DNA of 36,576 nt. Origin: Candidatus Gallispira edinburgensis (lineage in GTDB: Bacteria; Bacillota; Clostridia; Lachnospirales; CAG-274). Positions 1-10,300 of the stretch are shown piece by piece. A model generated the notes under the pieces. It worked only from the letters and a program-made list of their open reading frames with translations. It had not been told where the DNA came from and did no database searches. The position numbers and the translations under genes were made by a program. Every line of letters begins with the position of its first letter. Position 1 is the stretch's first letter. The stretch covers positions 1-36,576 of the forward strand of contig CAJFNV010000103.1 in NCBI GenBank assembly GCA_904395805.1. Reading direction: 5' to 3'.

Positions 1-62
1 AGACTTTTTGTGATGTTTAAAATTAATCACATAAAAAAATTTTTGAAATTTGCAAAAAACAC

Positions 63-545
63 TTGACTTTTGTTAGCAGGTTTTGTTTTACAATACTCAA
101 CAAGAACAATGAGCTTTTCATAATCAAGGGTGACAATCCAATGTGTATTGCTCACTTCAAAGGTTACTATATCTATGCTTCAACAGAAGCTATTCTCACA
201 AAAGCCTTAAAGAAACTTGGCTTAAAGAATTATAAGGAAATCAAAGTAACCGATGGTGAAATATTAAAATTCAATATCCATGGTAAAATCACAAAAGGCG
301 AGTTTGATATATTAAAAAGCTATGGCTTTTACAATTACCCCTATTACAGCTACAGCCTCAGTAAAACCAAATTAACATATGAAACGGAATATCTTGATGA
401 TCTTATCTATTACGGTAAAACAGTAGGCATAGATGAAGAAACCATTTTAGAACTTTTAGACTCAGGCTATGACTATATGGATATTGAAGAATTGTTATAT
501 GAAACAGATTTTTACAGAGAGGATGATTTGTATGCTGAAATATGA
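63..545 (+). pseudogene. Class II glutamine amidotransferase-like protein, N-terminally incomplete
   Basis: The first ~60 residues resemble the second half of an Ntn-type glutamine amidotransferase domain: a strand like 'ELFIIKGDNPM', then 'GYYIYASTEAILTKAL', then 'KVTDGEILKFNIHG'. The N-terminal half that would carry the catalytic Cys is absent, and a stop (TAA, 24-26) closes this frame upstream. The longest frame starts at a TTG at 63 with no clear ribosome binding site. A better supported start is ATG 141, preceded by AAGGG at 126-130. The C-terminal half is acidic (two ELL-type helices) and of unknown function. Its 3' end overlaps the next start by 14 bp, which suggests translational coupling. 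It could be a decayed amidotransferase, a frameshifted gene whose 5' part lies left of the window, or a small stand-alone protein. The family assignment is tentative. Confidence 0.45.
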
Positions 546-1413
546 TGAATTTAAAGAAACGCTTATTAACAGAATCAAAGACTATGTTCCCGATAAATAT
601 AAAGACTATGATGTTGAGGTCACAAAGGTAAACAAAATAAATGAGACCCTTGACGCCCTCTGCCTTATTAACAGGAGCAAAAAGGTAAACACTTCTCCCG
701 TAGTCTATATTGATAATATGTACAGCTATTACAAATCCTGTACAAATATGGAAATGACATTACAGAAGGCTGCAGATATAATTACAAAGGGCTTTAATAT
801 GGTCACTGACAAATACGTCTATGACAAGAACATAAAGGACAACATCGTCCTTGTACTTATAAATGCAGAGGCAAATAAGGAACTTCTTAAAACCATACCC
901 CACATAAAATTCCTTGACCTCGCCTTTGTATTCAGGTGGATAATAACCAGAAATGAATATGGTTTTTCGGGCTCAATTATCAATGACAGCCTTGCCAAAA
1001 ACATTGAGCTTGATATAGACGAACTGTTTGAGCTTGCAAAGAAAAACACAAGAAAGTTACTTCCGCCAAAAGTCGTAACACTGAAGAATGCCCTTAGAGC
1101 TATGAACGCCCCAGATGACTTGCTTGATAACACTCCCGAATACTCGGTATTTGTCCTCAGCAATATATATTGCGTTGAAGGTGCTGCATATATCGCCTTT
1201 GATGATATCCTTTCAGAAATAAGAAACAAGCTCAACGAAAACTTCTATATCCTCCCCTCATCCATAAACGAAGCCCTCATTATCCCCGAAAGCTTTGTAA
1301 CTCCCGACTTTGTAAAGGAAATGGTAAGAGATGTAAATAACACTATTGTCACTAAGACCGACAAGCTAAGCAATAACATATATTTCTACAACGGAGAAAT
1401 CATAATAATTTAG
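532..1413 (+). CDS. DUF5688 family protein
   Basis: 293-residue soluble protein of unknown function. The pattern 'YDEFKETLINRIKDYVP', then 'NTSPVVYIDNMYSYYK', then 'PESFVTPDFVKEMVRDVN' matches my memory of DUF5688, a family common in Clostridia accessory DNA and often found with mobile elements. The frame is open further upstream (to 469), but ATG 532 is chosen because AGAGAGG at about 516-522 sits 9 nt before it. That start overlaps the end of the amidotransferase-like ORF by 14 bp, so the two are probably co-translated. There is no signal peptide and no membrane segment. It ends 3 bp before a strong terminator. The domain call is from recalled family patterns only, and no biochemical role can be given. 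Confidence 0.7.
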   Translation: MLKYDEFKETLINRIKDYVPDKYKDYDVEVTKVNKINETLDALCLINRSKKVNTSPVVYIDNMYSYYKSCTNMEMTLQKAADIITKGFNMVTDKYVYDKNIKDNIVLVLINAEANKELLKTIPHIKFLDLAFVFRWIITRNEYGFSGSIINDSLAKNIELDIDELFELAKKNTRKLLPPKVVTLKNALRAMNAPDDLLDNTPEYSVFVLSNIYCVEGAAYIAFDDILSEIRNKLNENFYILPSSINEALIIPESFVTPDFVKEMVRDVNNTIVTKTDKLSNNIYFYNGEIIII

Positions 1414-1415
1414 CC

Positions 1416-1462
1416 AAAATAAGGTGATATGAATATCTTGCTTTCATATCATCTTATTTTTT
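1416..1462 (+). terminator. Rho-independent terminator after the DUF5688 gene
   Basis: An A/T-rich stem of about 16 bp (arms about 1416-1432 and 1442-1459, core AAGGTGATATGAA against TTTCATATCATCTT with G-T pairs) closes a short loop and runs into TTTTTTATATTTT. It lies directly after the TAG at 1411-1413. Confidence 0.8.
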
Positions 1463-1844
1463 ATATTTTGATATGTTCTATACATTACATTACTTTGAAA
1501 ATAAAAGCTATGTTTATGTGTTATATTCATATCCGGATAATTTCAAGCACCTTCTTCTCTGCATAATTAAGTGTATAATAGGTCCCTGCCCTATTTTTTA
1601 CACAATAAGCAACACAGTAGCTGCTATTATCCACGAGATATCTGTTTTTTATACATACCCCCTTTGTATATCTATCAGAAACATACTTAAAACCACCTAT
1701 GATGAATTGATAAAATAAATAGTAAAAATAACGCTGTCATCGACAAACCCAACAAACTAAGCGACATTCCATTAATGCGTAACAATATTACGGAATAACA
1801 TTTTAACTTTAAAGGAATAATACTCCCCCCCAAAAAAACAGCAT
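1463..1844. other. Intergenic stretch without a supported gene
   Basis: An 81-codon plus-strand frame (1473-1718) exists, but it has no ribosome binding site and no recognisable family, and the region is A/T-rich. A C7A7 tract lies at about 1824-1838. I see no RNA gene or promoter I can defend here. Confidence 0.5.
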
Positions 1845-1883
1845 ATAAAAACCCTCCCCATTCCAGTCGGAAATGAGAAGGGT
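1845..1883 (-). terminator. Rho-independent terminator of the CoA-disulfide reductase gene
   Basis: Read on the minus strand, ACCCTTCTCATTTCC pairs with GGAATGGGGAGGGT through a 4-nt loop, including several G-U pairs, and is followed by TTTTTAT. It begins 8 bp after the gene's stop codon. Confidence 0.85.
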
Positions 1884-1890
1884 ATCATAT

Positions 1891-3588
1891 TTACTTATCC
1901 ATACCGCAGGCATATTCCCTTTCGATCAGCTCACGGTCATTAATGACCATATCATAGTAGCGGTAACCGCCTGAAAAGTTATATGCCGCATATCCCCTGC
2001 CCTCAAGTATCCTTGTTGCAATATAGCTCCTTAAGCCGCTTTGACACATAACATATACAGGTTTTCCCTTTTCAATTTCCTCCAGCCTTTCTCTCAGCTC
2101 ATCCAGAGGAATATTGATAAAACCTTCAATATGTCCCGAATCAAATTCTTTCTTTGTTCTTGTATCCAATAGTGTTACACTGTCATTTCCTGTCAGCTTT
2201 TCCATATCAGCCAGATGCCACTGCTTCATTATGCCATTAGCAATATTGTCTATCATAAAGCCCACCATGTTTACAGGATCCTTCGCTGAAGAATATGGAG
2301 GCGCATAGGCAAGATCCAGATCTTTCAGCTCAGTTGCCTTCATGCCTGCATGGATTGCAGCAGCTATCACATCTATACGCTTGTCCACGCCCTCAAAGCC
2401 TATGATCTGTGCTCCAAGCAAGCGATAGCTGTCCTTTTCAAAAACTACCTTCATTGTCATGACCCTGCCGCCGGGATAATATCCTGCATGATTCATAGGA
2501 GACAGTATGACCGTATCCGTATTAAGTCCCGATTTTATTGCATGGGTCTCATTTATTCCGGTAACGGCTGCCGTCATATCAAAAACTTTGATAACAGAGC
2601 TTCCCTGACTTCCCATGTAACGGCTGTCACCGCCGCAGATGTTGTCTGCTGCGATTCTTCCCTGTTTATTAGCAGGACCTGCCAGAGATATAAGGGCATC
2701 CTCGCCTGTTACATAGTTCTTCACCTGAACTGCATCACCTACAGCATATATATCTGCCACAGAGGTTTCCATACGCTGGTTTACAACAATACTTCCCTTA
2801 ATGCCAAGCTCCAGACCTGCTTCCTTTGCCAGTACAGTGTCAGGTGTAACACCTATAGCAAGCACTGCCATATCAGCATGGAGAGGTTCCCTGCCGCTCA
2901 GAAGTACCTTCACACCCTTTTCTTCCTCTTCAAAGCCTTCTACATTATATCCCAGAGCAAGCTTTACACCATGTTTCCTCATCTGACTGTGTATAATAGC
3001 CGCCATATCAGCATCAAAAGGATTCATAAGCTGCTTAGGTCGCTGAACTATGGTGACATCCATACCAATATCACGCAAATTTTCCGCAAGTTCCAGTCCT
3101 ATGAAACCGCCCCCTGCCAGTACAACGGACTTTGGCTTGTGTTTGTTTATATATTCCTTGATTTTCAATGTATCTTCCACGGTACGAAGAGTAAAGAGCT
3201 TGTCTATGCCCAGTCCCGGAAGTTTCGGCTGTGTCGGCTTTGCACCGGGAGAAAGAAGAAGCTTGTCATAACTTTCCTCAAATTCTTCTCCTGTATTCAG
3301 ATTCTTTACTGATACTGTCTTTCTCTCTGTATTTATGGCAGTAACCTCATGATTGACCTTCATATCTATGCGAAAACGAGAAAAGAAGCTCTCGGGAGTA
3401 GCCAATGTCAGCTCCTCCTGATCTGTTATCACATCACCTATGTAATAAGGCAGTCCGCAGTTAGCATATGAAACATACCCGGAACGCTCAAATACAATTA
3501 TTTCTGCCTCTTCATCCAGTCTTCTGATCCTTGCGGCAGCAGTGGCTCCGCCAGCTACTCCTCCCACAATTACTATCTTTCTATTCAT
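1891..3588 (-). CDS. CoA-disulfide reductase / NADH:polysulfide-type oxidoreductase with C-terminal rhodanese domain
   Basis: A 565-residue cytoplasmic flavoprotein. Residues 4-22 form the FAD-binding Rossmann loop ('IVIVGGVAGGATAAARIRR'). The single redox cysteine is Cys44 in 'SYANCGLPYYIG', the signature of CoA-disulfide reductases and NADH oxidases. A second dinucleotide loop ('VVLAGGGFIGLELAENL') binds NAD(P)H, and 'DIYAVGDAVQV' is the second FAD motif. The last ~100 residues are a rhodanese domain with 'LLDTRTKKEFDSGHI' and the active-site loop 'CQSGLRS'. Fusions of this type reduce CoA disulfide, CoA persulfide or polysulfide with NAD(P)H, so a role in sulfane-sulfur or thiol redox handling is likely. 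The start at 3588 is preceded by AAAGGGTG; an upstream in-frame start lacks this site. It is transcribed alone and divergently from the UvrA-like gene. Confidence 0.9.
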   Translation of the reverse strand: MNRKIVIVGGVAGGATAAARIRRLDEEAEIIVFERSGYVSYANCGLPYYIGDVITDQEELTLATPESFFSRFRIDMKVNHEVTAINTERKTVSVKNLNTGEEFEESYDKLLLSPGAKPTQPKLPGLGIDKLFTLRTVEDTLKIKEYINKHKPKSVVLAGGGFIGLELAENLRDIGMDVTIVQRPKQLMNPFDADMAAIIHSQMRKHGVKLALGYNVEGFEEEEKGVKVLLSGREPLHADMAVLAIGVTPDTVLAKEAGLELGIKGSIVVNQRMETSVADIYAVGDAVQVKNYVTGEDALISLAGPANKQGRIAADNICGGDSRYMGSQGSSVIKVFDMTAAVTGINETHAIKSGLNTDTVILSPMNHAGYYPGGRVMTMKVVFEKDSYRLLGAQIIGFEGVDKRIDVIAAAIHAGMKATELKDLDLAYAPPYSSAKDPVNMVGFMIDNIANGIMKQWHLADMEKLTGNDSVTLLDTRTKKEFDSGHIEGFINIPLDELRERLEEIEKGKPVYVMCQSGLRSYIATRILEGRGYAAYNFSGGYRYYDMVINDRELIEREYACGMDK

Positions 3589-3637
3589 ATTGTTTTCACC
3601 CTTTCTTAGTAAACTGTAACACGACCTTATTCTGTTT

Positions 3638-3666
3638 TTTATAATCTGTTTCGACAAAATTCTCAA
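3638..3666 (-). promoter_or_regulatory. Sigma-A-type promoter of the CoA-disulfide reductase gene
   Basis: On the minus strand a TTGAGA -35 (3661-3666) and a TATAAA -10 (3638-3643) are separated by exactly 17 bp, about 50 bp before the ATG. The spacer contains TGTCGAA (3650-3656), identical to the Spo0A box consensus. Confidence 0.6.
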
Positions 3667-3800
3667 CTTAATAAAAGAATATCATTTAAGAGCAAAGCTG
3701 TCAAGACAACAAAACCTGTTACTATTCAATAGTATAATTTACGGATAAACGAAATCTTTGACACCCTCTGCCGCAGCTAAAAAAGTTTCCGGCATCTTCC

Positions 3801-3829
3801 TTTACAAAATTGGCACTTCATACTATAAT
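3801..3829 (+). promoter_or_regulatory. Sigma-A-type promoter of the UvrA-like gene
   Basis: TTTACA (3801-3806), 17 bp, then a consensus TATAAT (3824-3829), with the start codon 67 bp downstream. Confidence 0.7.
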
Positions 3830-3896
3830 TAATGTAATATAACGGCAATTAAAAATATCGGGAAAATATTAAATAAAACATACGGGAGTGAATACT

Positions 3897-6413
3897 ATGG
3901 GATCAAACAAAGGAAAAACGCCCTCACATATTAAGATCCGTGGCGGACGTGTACATAATCTTAAGAATATTGACGTGGATATACCCCTGCAGAAGATCGT
4001 AGGAATTGCAGGAGTGTCAGGCTCCGGGAAATCATCACTGGCTCTGGGCATTCTCTATTCAGAAGGATCAAGACGATATCTGGAAGCTCTTTCCACTTAC
4101 ACAAGGCGACGTATGACACAGGCTGAAAAAGCACAGGTAGATGAAGTGCTCTTTGTCCCTGCTGCCCTTGCCCTCCGTCAAAGACCGGGCATTCCCGGTA
4201 TCCGCAGCACTTTTGGTACGGGAACGGAACTCTTAAACAATCTGCGTCTTATGTTTTCCAGACTTGCAAGCCATCGCTGTCCCAACGGTCACTATGTCGC
4301 CCCTTCATTGAATGTTGCCGCAGGTCTTGAGCTTGTATGCCCTGAGTGCGGCGAACACTTTTTCGCCCCGGGTGCAGAGGAACTTGCTTTCAACAGTCAG
4401 GGAGCCTGCAAACGCTGCGACGGCACAGGAATAGTCCGTATAGTTGACGAATCAACACTTGTGCCCGATGAAAACCTGACTATTGATGAAGGAGCTGTCG
4501 CGCCGTGGCAGACGCTTATGTGGTCACTTATGAAGGACATTGCCCGTGAAATGGGCGTTCGTACAGATGTGCCCTTTAAAGATCTGACTGAAAAAGAGCG
4601 GAATATTGTCTTTCACGGTCCGGCAGTAAAAAAACACATCATTTATCAGAACAAAACCAGCGGAGCAGCAGGAGAGATGGACTTTACATACTTCAACGCA
4701 ACTTATACCGTCGAAAATGCATTGTCAAAAGTAAAGGACGAAAAAGGCATGAAACGGGTTGAAAAATTTCTTCGTCAGGGTGTATGCCCTGACTGCGGCG
4801 GCACAAGGCTTTCCGAAGCAGCTCGCAGTCCCAGACTCCGTGGTATTTCCCTTGCCGATGCCTGTGAAATGACCCTTTCCGATCTTTCTGAATGGGTCGC
4901 AGGCGTACCGGGATCCCTTCCCGAAGAAATGCGACCAATGGCAGAAAGTATCTGTGACTCTTTTCGGGGTGCGGCAAAGCGATTAATAGATCTGGGACTT
5001 TCCTACCTGACTCTTGACCGTGCCGCATCCACCCTTTCCACAGGAGAACGTCAGCGTATGCAGCTTGCAAGGGCGGTGCGAAACCGGACAACAGGCGTTC
5101 TTTATGTACTGGATGAACCTTCCATTGGTCTGCATCCTTCAAATATGGAAGGACTGACAGGTGTAATGCATGACCTTATTTCCGACGGCAATACAGTTAT
5201 ACTGGTTGACCATGATACCAATGTTCTGAAAGAAGCTGACTGGCTGATTGAGCTTGGTCCCGGTGCGGGAGCAAAAGGCGGCACTATCATTGCACAGGGA
5301 AGCATTAAGGATGTAAAGAATGATCCTTCATCAAAAATTGCAGGATTTCTCAGCGGAAAGACAGTAATTGATGTAGGGAACCATATCCCTGCAAATGAAA
5401 TGTTTGATTTGGGCAGGATACATCTTTCCACATCCCATATCCATACTGTAAAGCCTCTTGAAGTGAATTTTCCCAAGGGACGAATGATTGCCGTGACCGG
5501 TGTGTCAGGCTCGGGAAAGACAACAATGATACTGGAAAGCCTTATTCCAGCTTTGGAAGCAAAAATAAAGGAAACAAAATTACCTGCACATGTAAAGTCT
5601 GTATCTGCCGATGGTATCAGGCAGGTCAAGCTTATCGATGCAACACCTATCGGCATCAATGTGCGCTCTACGGTAGCTACCTATGCCGATGTCCATGACG
5701 AACTGCGCAAGGTTTACGCAAAGACACCTGATGCAAAAGAAAAAGGATATAAAGCAGGTGACTTCTCCTACAATACAGGAAAACTGCGCTGTCCTGTCTG
5801 CGACGGAACAGGTACCATCAGCCTTGACATACAGTTTCTGCCTGATGTGGATATCCCCTGCCCCGAATGCGGCGGCTCCAGATATTCCAAAGAAGCAAGT
5901 TTGATAAAAAGGCTTCCCAAGAAATCCGAAACAGGATATTCCCTGCCGGAGCTTATGGATATGAGCATAGACGAGGCACTCACAGCCTGTGATGATCTTC
6001 CCAATGTAAAGCGAAAGCTGCAGGTGCTCCACGATCTGGGACTTGGATATCTCACACTTGGAGAGGAAACACCAAGCCTTTCAGGAGGAGAGGCTCAAAG
6101 ACTGAAACTTGCAAGCGAAATGGGAAAAGGTCAGTCCGATTCCGTATTCGTGTTTGATGAGCCAACCATAGGACTGCATCCTCTTGATGTGGAAACACTG
6201 TTAAAAGTTTTCAAAGGTCTCATAGACAGCGGCGCAACAGTTATTGTCATAGAGCATGACCTTGATGTGATACGGAATGCGGATTATGTAATAGACATGG
6301 GACCCGGCGGCGGTGTTCATGGAGGCAGGATCGTATCACAGGGCACACCCGAAGATATCTGTAAATACAGTGAGAGCAAGACAGGTATCTATCTAAAACC
6401 ATATATGGGATAA
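3897..6413 (+). CDS. Short UvrA-like tandem ABC ATPase
   Basis: An 838-residue DNA-binding ABC ATPase of the UvrA family. The first half has Walker A 'GVSGSGKS' (39-46), the UvrA lead '[11 protein letters not shown]', a zinc knuckle pair (CPNGH ... CPECG), a second pair (CKRCDGTG ... CPDCGGTR), signature '[15 protein letters not shown]' and Walker B '[12 protein letters not shown]'. The second half repeats the plan with 'GVSGSGKTT', zinc module 'CPVCDGTG ... [10 protein letters not shown]', '[15 protein letters not shown]' and '[12 protein letters not shown]'. It is ~100 residues shorter than housekeeping UvrA (about 940). The shortage falls after the first Walker A, where the UvrB-binding domain belongs, so it is more likely a UvrA2/drug-tolerance type paralog than the repair subunit. 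ATG 3897 is preferred over GTG 3888 because GGGAG (3884-3888) overlaps the latter. Confidence 0.88.
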   Translation: MGSNKGKTPSHIKIRGGRVHNLKNIDVDIPLQKIVGIAGVSGSGKSSLALGILYSEGSRRYLEALSTYTRRRMTQAEKAQVDEVLFVPAALALRQRPGIPGIRSTFGTGTELLNNLRLMFSRLASHRCPNGHYVAPSLNVAAGLELVCPECGEHFFAPGAEELAFNSQGACKRCDGTGIVRIVDESTLVPDENLTIDEGAVAPWQTLMWSLMKDIAREMGVRTDVPFKDLTEKERNIVFHGPAVKKHIIYQNKTSGAAGEMDFTYFNATYTVENALSKVKDEKGMKRVEKFLRQGVCPDCGGTRLSEAARSPRLRGISLADACEMTLSDLSEWVAGVPGSLPEEMRPMAESICDSFRGAAKRLIDLGLSYLTLDRAASTLSTGERQRMQLARAVRNRTTGVLYVLDEPSIGLHPSNMEGLTGVMHDLISDGNTVILVDHDTNVLKEADWLIELGPGAGAKGGTIIAQGSIKDVKNDPSSKIAGFLSGKTVIDVGNHIPANEMFDLGRIHLSTSHIHTVKPLEVNFPKGRMIAVTGVSGSGKTTMILESLIPALEAKIKETKLPAHVKSVSADGIRQVKLIDATPIGINVRSTVATYADVHDELRKVYAKTPDAKEKGYKAGDFSYNTGKLRCPVCDGTGTISLDIQFLPDVDIPCPECGGSRYSKEASLIKRLPKKSETGYSLPELMDMSIDEALTACDDLPNVKRKLQVLHDLGLGYLTLGEETPSLSGGEAQRLKLASEMGKGQSDSVFVFDEPTIGLHPLDVETLLKVFKGLIDSGATVIVIEHDLDVIRNADYVIDMGPGGGVHGGRIVSQGTPEDICKYSESKTGIYLKPYMG

Positions 6414-6451
6414 ATTGAATTATTTTCAGATAAAAAATTTTTCACATATCC

Positions 6452-6527
6452 CCACCGTTATGTCAGGCAGATATGCCTGCCGGAGCAGCTCGGGAACAGT
6501 CGTTTTTCCATTTGTCCGGAAACGGTG
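6452..6527. other. Candidate structured RNA or palindromic element (three-way junction fold)
   Basis: Three nested perfect helices can be drawn: CACCGTT (6453-6459) with AACGGTG (6521-6527), CAGGCA (6464-6469) with TGCCTG (6474-6479) around GATA, and CCGGA (6480-6484) with TCCGG (6515-6519). Together they fill a 75-nt block in the gap after the UvrA-like gene. The strand is unknown because all helices work on either strand. No known riboswitch class is recognised. Confidence 0.35.
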
Positions 6528-6567
6528 AGGAAGTTAACATTGCGGCATATTTTAAGAAGATAAAAGA

Positions 6568-6598
6568 ATGACCGGCTGCAAACCGGTCATATTTTCTT
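6568..6598 (+). terminator. Terminator hairpin between UvrA-like gene and DUF4143 remnant
   Basis: ATGACCGG (6568-6575) pairs perfectly with CCGGTCAT (6583-6590) and is followed by ATTTTCTT. On the minus strand it is followed by TTCTTTTATCTT, so it may serve both converging units. Confidence 0.75.
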
Positions 6599-6681
6599 CA
6601 AACCCGGAAAAATTCAAAGGCAACTCTATAGTTATTACATCACTCTTTCCATATTTTAAATAAATCCATATCATCATGTTA

Positions 6682-7269
6682 TTAATACTCATCACTAAGC
6701 AGAAAATCCGCAAGATGTACTATTTTAACGCCGTTGATATTCCCTCCTGCAAGCTCATCCAGTGTTACCACATACTTGGGATAATTATCCTTGATTTCAA
6801 GAAGATTTTCAACCTCTCGGTCAGATTCCTCCGGCAGCTGACGGCACACCTGAACATAAATACGCTCGTCACGCTTTACCGCCACAAAGTCAATTTCCTT
6901 ACTTTCATTTTTTCCGATATAGACATCATAGCCCTTCCGTCTTAATTCAAAGTACACAATATTCTCCAGCATTGAAGCAATAGATTTCGTATTAAATCCC
7001 ATAATACAATATTTAAGAGAAGTATCTGCAAGGTAAAATTTTTCCTGTGTTTTCAACAAGGATTTCCCCTGCAGATCATAACGCTGACAGCGATATATAA
7101 CAAAGGCTTTTTCCAGCCAGTTAATATAATTGTAAACAGATTCCACAGACAGAGAACGCCCCTCACTCTTCAAAAATTTCACAATAGCGTTAGCGGAAAA
7201 AGTCTTGCCTACATTTTCAACAATATATTTTACCACACGATTAAACAAATCAAAGATACATACTATATA
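6682..7269 (-). pseudogene. C-terminal remnant of a DUF4143 ATPase
   Basis: About 196 residues match the C-terminal half of the AAA_14/DUF4143 ATPases: 'LKSEGRSLSVESVYNYINWLEKAFVIY', then 'FYLADTSLKYCIMG', then 'LENIVYFELRRKGYDVYIG', 'EIDFVAVK' and 'YVQVCRQL'. The usual N-terminal P-loop ATPase domain (about 200 residues) is missing. The frame stays open to 7341, but the extra N-terminal codons are simply the back of the res terminator, and no ribosome binding site is seen. The gene has therefore lost its 5' half exactly where the restriction operon ends. This is the clearest boundary scar of the accessory island. The C-terminal domain has the nuclease-like 'EIDFVAVKR' strand typical of the family, but the fragment is probably not functional. 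Confidence 0.75.
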
Positions 7270-7278
7270 TAACTTCAG

Positions 7279-7312
7279 CAAAAATCCCCCCTCAGCATTA
7301 GCCGAGAGGGAA
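7279..7312 (-). terminator. Rho-independent terminator of the defence operon
   Basis: On the minus strand CCCTCTCGGC folds against GCTGAGGGG with a short TAAT loop and an internal mismatch, followed by ATTTTT. It lies 43 bp after the res stop codon. Confidence 0.75.
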
Positions 7313-7354
7313 CTCTTACAAATACACAAAGACAAATTCAATAAAACACTAACC

Positions 7355-10300
7355 CTAATTCAAAACCTTCTTCATCAGCGTCTCAAAGCTATCCACATGA
7401 TCATACATGACCTTACCGTCAGACAGCTTCTCAAACAATTTTTTAGCACAATCGATCTTCGCCTTTTCAACAGGTCTTAAATTAAGACTTTCCATAGTAC
7501 CCTTTGTCTCTGCAACAAAGTAAATATGCTTCACACTGCCTTCATTAAACACAATAGCCCAGTCGGGAGAATAATGCCCTACAGGAGTAGGAATACTAAA
7601 TCCCTTAGGCAGCTTGGCATACACATTGACTTCATCCGCCCCTTCAAGCTCCTCTGCAAATTTTCTCTCAACGCTTTTCTCTGCAGTCCCGTCTGTAATG
7701 ACATAGTCCTGAATAGCCTTATTGGAACGGAATGCCTTTTCAAGTCTGATACCACTGTTTCCCGTAGTAAATATACTGCTGTCATATCCGCCTTCGATCT
7801 GATTATAAGTAATATGCTCAACAATAACATTAGCCTTCTGTTCCTTAATAAGCTTTATGACCTTAGATATAAACTCCTCGGGGTTTTGCTTGAACATATT
7901 AAATTTATAAATATCCAGCCCCTTTAGTATTTCAGCAACAGTTTTTCTTGTAAGCACTGTACCCTCCGCTATTTTTCCAATCAGATCATACTTTATACGA
8001 CTTGCTTCATTATGCTTGAGAACATGGGTTTTAGTTCTTGCATTTTCAAAGCTTTCTCCCGTCCTGATCATATCGGCACTTATCTCATCTCTCTGTCCCG
8101 CATAGGCAACAGTATACTGCAGCTGACTTACATATAAATTATCATTTATACTTTCAACAGACTTTTTGATTAATTCATTTGAATCAAATTCAACAGTATA
8201 GGCATATTTATGATTGATTGTCTTCCAAAGCTCCTGAAATTCCTTTTTATAAAATCTCTCATTAAGAGGATTCTGCACAGGAGTTCTGTTGCCGTCATCG
8301 ATCATATCCTCAAGTACCTTTTCGTCAAATATACCCTGAATCAGCTTATGTATTCCTTCTTCCATAGGCATAAGACTTTCCGGAAGAGGCTTCAGCACAT
8401 CATTGATAGCATCATCCTTATATTCCTGAGTTATCTTGTCGTCATCATCTATATAATCGTTTTTAATAAGATATCTGTATATATCCCTTGCCTGCTTATT
8501 GTCGATTTTAACAGGCTTTTGGTTTACAAACACAGTCTTTCCTTCAAAATACTCAATTGTTGCCCTTGTAGGTCTGTCATAGAGAACATCCTTTATCTGC
8601 TTCTGCAGATCAGCAACAAAAGGTGCATAGCTTTCACTAGCTATAACGGTAAGCAGATTAATATCATGGACCTCATCGCCGCAGCTTTCCGCATCCATTC
8701 TGTTTCCTTGCTGGTTTACACAAAGTCTTAAGCCTCTGCCCACTTCCTGATGCTTTTGAGTTGCGCTGTTGCTGTGTTTCAGTGTACAGATTTGGAACAC
8801 ATTAGGATTATCCCAGCCCTCTCTCAAAGCTGAATGAGAGAATATAAACCTTGTAGGTTCTTCAAAGCTTAATAATCTTTCCTTATTTTTAAGTATCAGA
8901 TCATAAGCTGAAATGTCATCGGAAAATTCACTGCCTCTTTTTACCTTGCTGTCAACAGCATGCCCTGTCTTTTTATCAATGCTGAAATATCCCTTATGTA
9001 TTTCAGACACATCAACACTGTCAAGATAATTCATATACTCCGGATTAAAAAATGTTCTGTACTCATTTAAAACAGAAATATATTCCTGTTCAAACATTTT
9101 GCCGTATTCTCCCAAAAGTTCATTTCCATCTTCATCATACTGACGGTACTTTGCCACCTCATCAATAAAAAACAATGACAAAGTTTTAATACCTCTGTTA
9201 AAAAGCTTTTCCTCTTTTTCAAAATGAGATTTTATAGTTTCTCTTATCTGAACTCTTCTCATATCATTTTCAGATATATCACCTGCAACATCACCCTTGT
9301 GTATAACTTCACCGTTTAAAAAAGTAACAGAAGCAGTTATAGGATCAATTTCGGAAATTGTATATCCTCTGTACTGTTCCATTTCATTGGACTCATAATA
9401 CAAGCTGTCATTAACACCCAGTTTTTTTATTTCTCTTTTAATATCATTCTTGTGACTTATTTCAAATTCAATTTTCACCATAGGAGGCTTGTTTTTAGAC
9501 AATATTATATCATCTATATAAATATATGAATTGGTACCTCTTAAATTTTTCACTTCAAATCCTTTTACTTCTATTTTTTTAACAAGCTTTTTATTGTAGG
9601 CATCAAGGGCATCCAGTACATATACAAGATTATGCTGTTTTGCGTGAGTTGCAGAGTAATTGATTGAAAACAGCGGATTAAAGTTTTTAAGTGCAGCCTG
9701 TGTAGCCGGTCCTCCCATTTTCTGAGGCTCGTCCAGTATTATAACAGGTCTGTTCGCCTTTATAACATCTATAGGACGCCTTGAACCGAATTCATCTCTC
9801 TTGCTGTACATAATAAGGCTGTTTTTATTTTTTGCACCTTCTTTAAATTCACGGTTAAAAGCCTGTGTATTTATTATCATAACATTTATACCGAAGCTGC
9901 TTGAAAAATTATCAAGTTTATTAAGATTGGAGCTGTCATACACAAAATATCTTGCCTTTTTGCCGTAATACTCCATAAAATGGCTTTCTGTCATTTCAAA
10001 ACTCTTTTTGACACCCTCACGAATCGCTATTGAAGGCACCACAACAATAAACTTGCTCCAGCCATACAGCTTATTAAGCTCAAACATAGTCTTGATATAT
10101 ACATAGGTCTTTCCCGTACCTGTCTCCATTTCCACGTCAAGACTGCATCTGCCCAAGTCCTTAACAAGCTTTTCAGAAAGCTTAATATTGTTTATACTCT
10201 GCAGTTCATGGATATTGTTTAAAAGTTCCTCATCCGTCAGTTCAATATTCTCATTTTTGTATCCTGTTTCATCATATTCATCATAGACATCGGCATCATT

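Noticed and set aside
1473..1718. 81-codon plus-strand ORF
   Set aside because: No ribosome binding site, no recognisable family, and A/T-rich sequence in which such a frame arises by chance.
2350..3312. 320-codon plus-strand frame opposite the CoA-disulfide reductase gene
   Set aside because: It is the antisense shadow of a confidently identified gene and shows Cys/His/Tyr-rich nonsense composition.
6452..6530. Possible cobalamin riboswitch remnant
   Set aside because: A few words (CCGGAGCAGC, ACAGT) recall it, but the conserved core boxes are missing and it follows a gene rather than preceding one.
8210..8731. 173-codon plus-strand frame inside res
   Set aside because: Antisense shadow of the Res coding sequence, no start signals.
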